From contig CAJHNH020008057.1 of NCBI GenBank assembly GCA_905116865.2, positions 182,001 through 246,000 of the forward strand: a DNA stretch of 64,000 nucleotides, given 5' to 3'. Within the stretch, counting starts at the first letter, position 1, and each line of letters starts with the position of its first letter. This stretch comes from Candidula unifasciata. Lineage: Eukaryota; Mollusca; Gastropoda; Stylommatophora; Geomitridae. The position numbers and the translations under genes are program-made. Under the pieces are notes generated by a model. It was given only the letters and a program-made list of their open reading frames with translations, ran no database searches and was not told where the DNA came from. Shown in pieces: positions 1-10,900 of the stretch.

Positions 1-432
1 GGTCTCTCTCCATCTGGCCCGGTCTGTCTCCATCTGACATGGTCTCTCTCCATCTGGCCTGGTCTCTCCCCATCTGGCCTGGTCTCTCTCCATATGGCCT
101 GGTCTCTCCCCATTTGGCCTGGTCTCTCTCCATCTGGCCCAGTCTGTCTCTATCTGACCTGGTCTCTCTCCATCTGGCCCGGTCTGTCTCTATCTGGCCT
201 GGTCTCTCTCCATCTGGCCCGGTCTGTCTCCATCTGGCCTGGTCTCTCCCTATCTGGCCCGGTCTGTCCCTATCTGGCCCGGTCTGTTCCTATCTGGCCT
301 GGTCTCTCTCCATCTGGCCTGGTCTCTCCCCATTTGGCCTGGTCTCTCCCCATCTGGCCCGGTCTGTCCCTATCTGGCCTGGTCTCTCTCCATCTGGCCC
401 GGTCTGTCTCTATCTGACCTGGTCTCTCTCCA
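1..432. repeat. 20-bp minisatellite, continues off left edge
   Basis: About 21 copies of the unit GGTCTCTCTCCATCTGGCCT with third-position-like C/T changes. Two long frames through it (rich in SLSPSGLV) are repeat translations, not genes. Every unit contains a GGTCTC site. Confidence 0.97.
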
Positions 433-704
433 CATGATAGCTGGCTTACTGCTGAGAGCTACATAGAAAGCACAAACACTTTAGCTCCAGCGAAGATCCT
501 CAAGGGTCTCCGTACAAAATTCAATGCACTTGTGAAACAGACAATGCATCAATGCAGCCATGAAATTAACCCACGTCACAGAGAGCACAACCTTTACAGT
601 TCTAGTGAAGACCAAAAGAAAACAGAAAAAATTAGCACTTATGAAAAGAATGATGCAATGCAAAAATGACCACAGCATGTGAGGCTAATTTTTCCTCCCA
701 AGTA
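433..704. other. No recognised feature
   Basis: Ordinary intron-like sequence; a stretch at about 440-680 resembles 59890-60060 (both hold a 'tccaagggtctccgtacaaaat'-type block and 'cagccatgaaa'), so it is probably an old dispersed repeat. Confidence 0.4.
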
Positions 705-1103
705 GGCGCTTCTTCTTTTTCCCTCAGGTTCGCCCGTTGTTCTTGTTTTTTTCATCCACCTCTAGACCTGTTTTATTCCAGAACCTGAGTGTTGCATGCC
801 CGTCTGTTTTACAGGTGATATATTTGAATATAGACTGTTAGTTCTTTGCCTTTTAGGCAGATGCATTCTGATTTCAAAGGAAACCCCAGTTAATCGACTC
901 TTATGAGATGCTTGTTGCGGAGGCAGTGGATCTGTTCTTGTTTTCCCGACAATGGGGTCCCAGAATCCACATGGGATCAAAGTAGGAGTGCATCTGCCTG
1001 AGGAAACCCCAGTTAATCGACTCCTATGAGATGCTTGTTGGGGAGGCAGTGGGTCTGTTCTTGTTTTCCCGACAATGGGGTCCCAGAATCCACATGGGAT
1101 CAA
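705..1103 (-). repeat. R1 SINE-like element, with a 123-bp internal tandem duplication
   Basis: Minus-strand copy: its GAA-rich tail is at 705-720 (cttcttcttt) and its head at the right. The segment beginning ggaaaccccag is present twice (879 and 1002), a period of 123 bp. Compare R1 copies at 11700, 12280, 42805, 49797 and 55796. Confidence 0.75.
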
Positions 1104-1224
1104 AGTAGGAGTGCATCTGCCTGAGTGGCCAGGAACCAGCAGCCTGCATGGAGGTAAGCCAGATCTCTAATACAGATGTGCACACAAAACTCAAGTACCG
1201 GAACAAGACTAAAGTCCAGAATAT
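1104..1224 (+). repeat. R1 fragment in opposite orientation
   Basis: Plus-orientation R1 body (catctgcctgag ... aagccagatctc ... acaagactaaagtccaga) abutting the minus copy, giving an inverted pair. Confidence 0.7.
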
Positions 1225-1600
1225 TGAATATTGAATTAAGAATCAACATCACAGCACTTGGAACACTCTCATAAGTGCTCCGTCCCCATCTTCAACAGCA
1301 AGTGAAGAGTTAAAATTCTGATGGTACCAGTAACTGTCTGATTGTATATCCATCTCACCCTGTTTCTGAGTGTCGAGCGTCGGCCAGATCCCCTTGTAAC
1401 TCCTCGCAGTGCCATTCTCCTCAGACCATAATGATCTGTCTGTTCCTCGGCACTGTTCACTCGCTCCCAAAAGGCTCTCACAACATCCAGCTTGTCATAC
1501 ATCAGTTCGCCACCAAGTCTTGCAGAACCGGCCAGTCTATCCGTCTGCTCATTTCCCAACACACCGGCATCACCTGGAGAAAATATCCAGAAAAGTAGAT
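1225..1600 (-). mobile_element. LINE fragment, RNase H domain and 3' end
   Basis: Minus-strand translation has the RNase H C-terminal motif GNEQTDRLAGSA followed by DKLDVVRAFWERVN and a shared 3' end. The 3' terminus lies at 1225 with a TTCAATATTCAATATT tail. Relatives at 10725, 43550 (opposite strand), 48770, 50075, 53735, 58255 and 59210 make this a 5'-truncated LINE family of the RNase-H-bearing (I/jockey group) kind. Confidence 0.7.
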
Positions 1601-1848
1601 AAGTAACCAGAACTTTACACTCCAGTTTACAGTTAGTGAACGCCAGGATGAAAAAGAAAATGTATTAAAAATTCTGTAAGTGTTGAGCTTAGCTACAAAA
1701 CAATTTGTCAGTGATTCAAATGACAACAGTTGTCATAAAAGCTGTCTTAGTGTTAGGAAGAAGAAAATTATAGACTATCTCTTGTTAGTTATTTATTCAT
1801 GAAAAAATTAATTGTTTCATTTATAAAATAGTGTTTTTGTCCTTTAAG

Positions 1849-1923
1849 TCTGATGTGATTGGAGGGTTGAGAAATCTCCTGGAGCTATGGTGTGACAATA
1901 ATCAGATAGCCACAATCACACGA
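1849..1923 (+). CDS. LAP gene exon 1 of window (LRR)
   Basis: 25 codons between the acceptor cctttaag and the donor CGA|gtaagt, phase 0 at both ends. It encodes [19 protein letters not shown], one leucine-rich repeat with the LxxLxxNxI pattern. The equivalent erbin repeat has the same L-ELW-D-N spacing. The reading frame runs on into the intronic 24-bp repeat, so exon edges must be taken from the splice sites and not from the open frame. Confidence 0.88.
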
Positions 1924-4900
1924 GTAAGTATTGTCATAGCCATCCCTGTTATCAGTATCACTGTCACCATCATCCTTCTCCTCACTACCACCATCATCCT
2001 TCTTCTCACTATCATCATCATCCTTCTTCTCACTATCATCATCATCCTTCTTCTCACTATCATCATCATCCTTCTTCTCACTATCATCATCATCCTTCTT
2101 CTCACTACCATCATTATCTTCATCATCCTTCTTCTCACTATCATCATTATCTTCATCATCCTTCTTTTCACTATCATCATTATCATCATCATCCTTCTTC
2201 TCACTATCATCATCATCCTTCTTCTCACTATCATCATCATCCTTCTTCTCACTATCATCATCATCCTTCTTCTCACTATCATCATCATCCTTCTTCTCAC
2301 TATCATCATCATCCTTCTTCTCACTACCATCCTAATCTTCATCATCCTTCTTCTCACTATCATCATCATCCTTCTTCTCACTACCATCATAATCTTCATC
2401 ATCCTTCTTCTCACTATCATCATCATCCTTCTTCTCACTGTCATCATCATCCTTCTTCTCACTATCATCATCATTTTCTTCTTCATCACCATCATTATCA
2501 TCATCCTTCTTTTCACCACCATCATCATCATCCTTCTTGCCATTATCATCATCCTTCTTCTCACTATCATCATCATCCTTCTTCTCACTATCATCATCAT
2601 CCTTCTTCTCACTATCATCATCATCCTTCTTCTCACTATCATCATCATCCTTCTTCTCACTATCATCATCATCCTTCTTCTCACTATCATCATCATCCTT
2701 CTTCTCAATGTCATCATCATCCTTCTTCTCACTATCATCATCATCCTTCTTCTCACTATCATCATCATCCTTCTTCTCACTATCATCATCATTCTTCTTC
2801 TCACTTTCATCATCATCCTTCTCCTCATCACCACCATCATCATTATCATCATTCTTCTTCTCACTATCATTATCATCATCCTTCTTCTCACTATCATCAT
2901 CATCCTTCTTCTCACTATCATCATCATCCTTCTTCTCACTATCATCATCATCCTTCTTCTCACTTTCATCATCATCCTTCTCCTCATCACCACCATCATC
3001 ATTATCATCATCATCATCCTTCTTCTCACTATCATCATCATCCTTCTTCTCACTATCATCATCATCCTTCTTCTCTCTATCATCATCATCCTTCTCCTCA
3101 TCACCACCACCATCATCATCATCATCCTTCTTCTCACTATCATCATCATTTTCTTCTTCATCACCATCATTATCATCATCCTTCTTTTCACCACCATCAT
3201 CATCATCCTTCTTGCCATCATCATCATCCTTCTTCTCACCATTATCACCATTTTCTTCTTATCATCCACATTATCAGTATCATCACCATTTTTCTCCTCC
3301 TCACTACCATTATAAACAGCTACTTCCATTTTGGGGAGGAACACTTTTGGTCCAGTATCCAATGAGTAGCTTTGGCTATTATCAATCCATGTGAATGTGT
3401 AGTATCTTTTGTGTCACCAATCCTCCTTCCCATTGGGCATCCTTTTATTGTCACATCAGATATTTTTAGTTGTAGTGCCTGTGTTAGTAGTTGTTGTGGC
3501 TGCATTCTAATGGGATGACCAAACCATTCGATCACCTGCTTCTGATTGGATTTGGTGCAAGGAGTTATTTCCACAGTATGTCTGATAGTATCTATTCTCT
3601 TTCAGTCTGACTGTCACTTGGTTGGTTCAGTTGGCGGCTTTCCTCAGGCATTTCTTTTCACAGATGTTAATTTTACATGAGTAAGTGTGGCATGGGAGCT
3701 GTGGTAGCGTAGCTAATGATGTTAATTTTACATGAGTAAGTGTGGCATGGGAGCTGTGGTAGTGGAGCTAATGATGTTAATCTTACATGAGTAGGTGTGG
3801 CATAGGAGCTGTGGTAGTGGAGCTAATGATGTTAATTTTACATGAGTAGGTGTGGCATGGGAGCTGTGGTAGCATAGCTAATGATGTTAATTTTACATGA
3901 GTAAGTGTGGCATGGGAGCTGTGGTAGTGTAGCTAATGATGTTAATTTTACATGAGTAAGTGTGGCATGGGAGCTGTGGTAGCGTAGCTAATGATGTTAA
4001 TTTTACATGAGTAGGTGTGGCATGGGAGCTGTGGTAGTGGAGCTAATGATGTTAATTTTACATGAGTAGGTGTGGCATGGGAGCTGTGGTAGTGGAGCTA
4101 ATGATGTTAATTTTACATGAGTAAGTGTGGCATGGGAGCTGTGGTAGTGGAGCTAATGATGTTAATTTTACATGAGTAAGTGTGGCATGGGAGCTGTGGT
4201 AGTGGAGCTAATGATGTTAATTTTACATGAGTAGGTGTGGCATGGGAGCTGTGGTAGTGGAGCTAATGATGTTAATTTTACATGAGTAGGTGTGGCATGG
4301 GAGCTGTGGTAGCGTGGCTAATGATGTTAATTTTACATGAGTAAGTGTGGCATGGGAGCTGTGGTAGTGTAGCTAATGATGTTAATTTTACATGAGTAAG
4401 TGTGGCATGGGAGCTGTGGTAGTGTAGCTAATGATGTTAATTTTACATGAGTAAGTGTGGCATGGGAGCTGTGGTAGTGGAGCAGCTAGGATGTTTGCCT
4501 GTTGCCCCAAGGGTCTTGGGTTCATGTCTACCTGAGGGCAGGTTTTAAAAAAATACAGTTGACCTTTCACCCTGTTTTTTTTCTTCTTATTCTTAGTATT
4601 CACCTGCTGTAAACTCTGATATTATATGAAATGAAACTCTTAAAAATATAATTCAGTAAAGTTTAAATACAATTTTTATTTTTTATTTTTGGCCTGTGCA
4701 GATTTTATTAAACTGAGGGTGGGTGGGGGACTTGTGTGTGAGTGCGTGCGTGCGTGTGCGTGCTAAGGATTCCCAGGATTATAGGTTTCGTCTGCTAAGA
4801 ATTCCCAGTATTAATATGTAAAAGTCTACACCATCATGATCTTAATTCAAAGCAACAGTTGCATATTTTATAAAATCTTGATTAGGGAATTTGTTTCATA

Positions 4901-7900
4901 TTGCTAAACTGAAGATGTTTACCTTGAAAAGTGCTTTTCTGGCGTTGGGAGTATGTTGTTTATTCTTCACTTCTTTGTCAGAGCATTGGCAAACTGAAAC
5001 ATTTGATGTATCTGGATGCAAGCAACAATCAGCTACAGGAGCTGCCTAGAGAGATTGAAGGATGCACCTCCTTAGCTGACCTTCACCTCTCATCTAATGA
5101 CCTTGTGGAGCTTCCAGACTCCATTGGTAAGCAGATACATAAAATGGACCTAATACTCATTTGGATACATATCATGAACTTGCCCACATGTCACCGGTGC
5201 GCGAGCATTGAAGAGATTTCCTCTTCACCCCCATTGATGTGGTGGCCATTCCTACAGGCTGGTCTATGTTCTAGGGGTGTTTGCATTATCGGTCATTCCT
5301 CTGTTTTTCCCCTAGCCTGTGCGGTCCTTCGCCAGTTTTCCCCTGTTTTGCCATGCGTGCATGTTTTTGTAGTTTTTTTTGCGCAGCCAAGTGTTCAACT
5401 AAGTTTTTGTTTCTCTGTGAACTACATATCTTGTGCAGCCATCAGTGGTTTTTGAAAATTTGTGACACTTTGGAGAAAAACCCATCTGGGGAGGGGGGGG
5501 GGGGATTTTAAAAAGAAATTCATCTCAAATTACAGATCACCAAGTAAGGCCGTTGTGACAGCGATAAAGGCCGACGCAGATTGCTGTAACATGTAACACA
5601 CACAGTCCCGACTGGTGGCTCACAACATGGAAAATAGAATATGCTGGCCCCTCAAAGTATGTAATATAGACTGCTTACAGTGTTGAAAATTGCAAAACAT
5701 GAATGAAAACTCTGGCAGCTCACTGGATGGAATAAATAACGCTTATAGTGTTGAAAATAACGAAACATAAATGAAAATAAAATGACACCCCTAGATCATA
5801 GTATGTGATTTGTACCGACATTTGTTGTATAGTAAACAAAATAAATATACTCTCTGGCAATTAAATATTGAGACTGATTTTGTTATGGCCAAGACAAGAA
5901 ATGCATCCTTGAAGTAAAAAAGCATCACATCCAATCAAGTACCATTCATGCATGACTTGACCACATTGTCATGCTTGCTGTACAGACGGCAAGTAACATG
6001 GGTTTTTCATAACTAATGAGGATTGTGGGAGTCGCCATAGCCGAGCGGCTAGACGCACGCCGCAGATCGGAAGGTCGTGGGTTCGCTCCCTGGCAGAGCC
6101 GGACTATTTTAAAAAATGACCTTGGCTCCCAGGTCGACCCAGCCTTGAGTGGGTACTGGATGCAGTCCCTAGAAGTAAAGGTGGCTGGCGTGATGCTGAC
6201 CACATCACCCATCTTGTGCAGATTGGTCTATAAAATATAGGTCTAGCCCTATAACCCATTTACGACTAAAGGCGTGAAAAAGGGTCGTTCACTTTTGATT
6301 AAATGAGGATTGTGTGGTTATTATATAGCTTTGAGCAAAGAGCGAACATTAAATTCTGTTTCACAATTGGTAAAGTACAGTTGAGACACTTGTCGTCATT
6401 GTCATCAATCATCATCATGCTCTTTATCATCATCATCATCATCATCTACCATGGTGAATGACGCATACATCTGTTTTCTGAGTTCTTTAATATTTTTAAC
6501 CTCTGATCGTCTACATTGCTACTCTGCCAACACATGCACTGTTCTGTATCTCTCTCTCTTTCTCTGTCTCTCTCTTTCTCTCTTCTTCCCCTGTCTCTCT
6601 CTCTCTCTCTCTCTGTATATATATATTGGTCCTGTCGACTCATAGCATGACTAAAAAGGATGATTCATCATCATCATCATCATCCCCAATATCATCCTGT
6701 TGTTCTATTATATGTCCTATAGGACTCATGGTCTACTCCTCTATTTGGTTCTGTCTCATGTATTCCTGTCAGTTTCATGGATGGAATCCGGTCCGTTTGT
6801 CATAGGGTTTCTATTGGGCATTCTTATTTCCTGAGTCTATTTGTTTCCCATTTCCATGATAGTCTGATGATTATCTATCAGTTCCTCATGATAAAGTGAT
6901 GACTGTCTTGTTTTAATTTCTTCTGATCATCAGTCTAAAGGAATTTACTTCTGGCATCTTTGAGTATTTAGGCCTGGGTAGCAGTCATTATTAAAAGTGC
7001 GACTAGCACCAAATGCTTTTTTGGTTTGGAAATGGATCTTTCACTTATCTAGTAAATAGGACATTTCAGTAGTTCTCACTACCAGGGCTAAAGTGATATC
7101 TCAGGGCTAAAGTGATATCTCAGGGCTAAAGTGATATCTCAGGGCTAAAGTGATATCTCAGGGCTAAAGTGATATCTCAGGGCTAAAGTGATATCTCAGA
7201 GCTAAAGTGATATAACAGAGCTTAAGTGATATCTCAGGGCTAAAGTAATATCTCAAAGCTAAAGTGATATATAAGGGCTAAAGTGATATCTCAGGGCTAA
7301 AGTGATATCTAGGGCTAAAGTGATGTCTCATTACTAAAGTGATGTCTCAAGGCTAAAGTGGTATATGGGTGCTAAAGTGATATCTCAAGGCTAAATTGAT
7401 ATCTCAAGGCTAAAGTGATGTCTCAGAACTAAAGTGAAATCTCAGAGCTAAAGTGATATCTCAGGGTTAAGTGATATCTCAAAGCTAAAGTGATGTCTCA
7501 GGGTTAAGTGATATATCAAAGCTAAAGTGATATCTCAGGTCTAAAGTGATATCTCAGTTTCTGCTATAAAATCTTGGGGTCAATGGGTCTGTTATTTTCT
7601 TTCTGAAACTGGGGCTCATAACCCCACATGGGGACTAATGATGATGAATGATGTTATCATTCACAAATGCACCATAGCGAGGCACACACACTATTTGGAG
7701 GTGACAGGTTCGACTCCCGGCACAGAAACAATAGCTTTAGATTTTTATGTTGTTTAGTGTGTCCTTCTATCTTTCTACTTCTTTCTTTGAGTGCCGGTCA
7801 GTACATGGTCTCTTTATTAATTACATATCATTCACAAAGGAGATGCCTCTTATTTGATGATTTTTAATTAGTGTGATCTTTTTCATGGAACAGTGGCAAA

Positions 7901-10900
7901 TCATCACTTTATTTCTTAAAGTAAATTGTAATTTTTCAGGCAACCTAAAAAACTTGATAACCTTGAAAGTTGATGACAACCAGTTGGCTTTTTTACCTAG
8001 GACTCTAGGAGGGTGAGTGATTTAGTAACTGGGTCAAAGTAACTGGGTCGAAGTAACTGGGTCAAAGTAACTGGCTCAAAGTAACTGGCTCAAAGAATCT
8101 GAACCCTGTCACTCCATAAATGCTTGTGGGTTTTATTTTAATGACATGATGTCTTTTGGCAGTTGTTTTTTTGGCCTTTATAACGGCTTTGGTGCTGGTT
8201 ACAAATGTATGAAGTGTAGACGAGTCAGTGGTGTTCAACCCTTCAAAGAGTGCATAATGATGTTTGTTAAACATCCGGTGTCACAAAGTGCTACCATTCA
8301 GAGGAGAATCATATGGGTGCAACACCCAGAAATGCCTTTCAACCCATAGGTTGTACGGGTAACTTTTGATAGCTGGTAGATGGGCGGGAGGCCTCTGAAA
8401 TAACAAACAAATTGCATTTCACATTGGGACAGAAGTATGGTCATCGTGGGTATGATTTCATGTACTCCACCCCACAGTTAAAAAATAAAAAAACACACCA
8501 TTATTTGGGGTGTTAAAAAAAACAGCTTTTAACAAATTGTGACCATGACATCCCCACAATATCATATAACTTCAAAATTGCATCATATTTTTCTTTGTGG
8601 AAAAGTGACATCCAAGCTCTCAGAGACGAGAAAGACGCATCCAAAACCCAACGAGATGAAGACAGAGATGAAATAACAGGCCTGAGAGCTATAATGCAGG
8701 CGACTCTTGACACCCAGAAACGGATGACAGCAGAGATGACGAAATTCAAGGAGGACATCATGAATGCACTGGCCACTATCCAGACACAAAAGGAACAACC
8801 AACTAAGGCAAGGGAAGACGAGGTGGTCATCAATGATCTGCGGGATAACCAACAACTTCTCGCGAAAGAAGTCGCAATGATCAAGAAGGCACTGGCTGAA
8901 ACAGAGGAAAAGTTACGAAGAGCATACGAAGAAAACAACAGACTCAACAAGGAACTGCAAGCAACCAACAGAGTGATGGAAGAAAGAGAGAAAGCACGGA
9001 AAGAGGCAACAAGAAGGCAGCAAATACAGGGAGCCGAGACCCAGAAAAAGCCGCATCAAAACACCAGATAAGAAAACTCAGGCATCGCTGATGAAACAGT
9101 TTCCGTTGGCAACAGTTGACCAAATTAACCAACGCATCATGGAGATGGAGGACCCGAACTTCTATAACTCAGAACTGCCAGGATGATGATGTTTTTTGGT
9201 CATCACCAGAGGAACCACATCGACAGCCAAAATTTGAAGTCAAACGAGGTCGACACCGTTACCCCAAACACTAATACCAGATACGACACAACCAAGGCCA
9301 AATTACCGAAACCCTATGTAGGAGCAGTACTTTACAACAAGGATACGAGAAAATCACCAAATAATACCAGACCTCAGCAGTATAGCCATCAGTACCTGCC
9401 CAAGTCAATCGACCGCCGGTCCTTATTAGGATAGGCAATCTACTTTCCCCGGAAACAACAAACAGCCCAAGGAATACCACAATAAATCGATCCAACATCC
9501 AATCATCTTGAGCGCAGCACAGGGCCAGCCAGATTACAAAAACAACAGCAAGAGCGGAAACCACAACAAACAGAAAGTGACAATATTGAACACAATCCAG
9601 AATCAAATAAGATCGCGACCAGAAAACGTCACCACAAATATAGCTGAAAGGAAAGTGAGCAGAAATGTGAACGGACCTAGCTGAAAGTGGTCAAAGAAAG
9701 AGAATTTGAATTTGAATTCTTTGTGGAAAAGTGGCTAAAAACTGCTTTTAGATGGTTAAAAGGAAGAAAATCAGTATATATTCGCTCTGTATTTAGTATT
9801 ACCTCCCTTCATGTCGAAATATTCATATTTAGACATTAGTGATAAGATCATGTTTGTTATTTTATTAGTAAGGTGATGTCATCAGATAAGCACAGGACTG
9901 CATGCATGCCTGTCAGCTCCGTAGACTAGGGATCTAATTCCTTTGATATTTATAAAAACTGCCCAAAACTCCACATTTCTTCTGCTGCTTCGTCTTCTTT
10001 TCTTCAAGTTTCTTAGTGTAGAGCTTCAAGAATTGTATGGATGCATTTTGATAAGTAATTATTTTTTTTTTTTTAATTTTATGATTCCTACAGGGGAAAG
10101 GGTTAAGGTGATGCATTCTCAAAACAGGTTGCTAGGATTTAGGTACCTGATGTGCTCACTATTGAAGGTTAAGAAATTGCCACAGGGACACACACTGAAG
10201 CAGAATGATAAAAATATTTAAATGCCAATTCTACAGGTGGAATAACAGGCAGAGACAATGTATAAGAAAATGGCATAGCAAACAGGTCATCCCATAGTGG
10301 CTCCGTTCCTGTGTCCCAAAAAAATAATTGACACAGGCTGCAAGTTTGGCAAAGCCAGTAGCATACCTACACGTTAAATGCATACTGCAACTATCAAAAG
10401 TGCTAAAACGAATTGTCTGGCACTAAAACTGAAGTTCGTCACCAGAGAAGTGTAATCGTCACCAGAGAAGTGTAATAAGCAGCAGAGACAATAAAGATAG
10501 GAACTATCCGCCCAACTCATAATACTGTGGCCAAGATTATATGAATGTTGCGCACAAGTTTTTTACCTCACACTTCAGTGTTTATTTTGTAATTATTGCA
10601 GCGTGGGCCACAGCTTAATGGCAGTACCTGTCATGGGACTACCTTCAATAAGCAAGAGTCTCTGTCCTCACAATCCAGTACTGTCTGCATACTCAGTTTT
10701 TCTACCACATGCTCAAATAATTATAAGAATGTTGAATGTTGAATTAAGAATTTACATCACAGCACTCGGGACACTCCCATAAGCACTCGGTCCCCATCTT
10801 CAGCAGCAAGTGAAGAGTTCTAATTCTGATGGTACCAGTAAACATCTGATTGTATACCTGTCTCATCCCTACCCTGACTATTGATCCTCAGGTAATTCCT

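Noticed and set aside
39..437. Two overlapping 107-132 codon frames
   Set aside because: The 20-bp repeat has few stop triplets; the frames are the repeat and nothing else.
1902..3362. 486-codon frame on the minus strand
   Set aside because: Pure translation of the 24-bp ATC/TTC repeat; no start context, no non-repeat sequence, and it overlaps a LAP splice donor.
6028..6100. A tRNA gene (good A and B boxes)
   Set aside because: The head merges into a SINE body, has a target duplication and lacks a proper acceptor stem. The same applies to 7668, 38640 and 54329.
7083..7560. CRISPR-like look of short regular repeats (also 22664-22853 and 25735-27005)
   Set aside because: No unique spacers; units are contiguous and diverged; the DNA is eukaryotic.
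8513..8968. 151-codon frame on the minus strand
   Set aside because: Antisense shadow of the coiled-coil frame at 8595-9071; no family resemblance.
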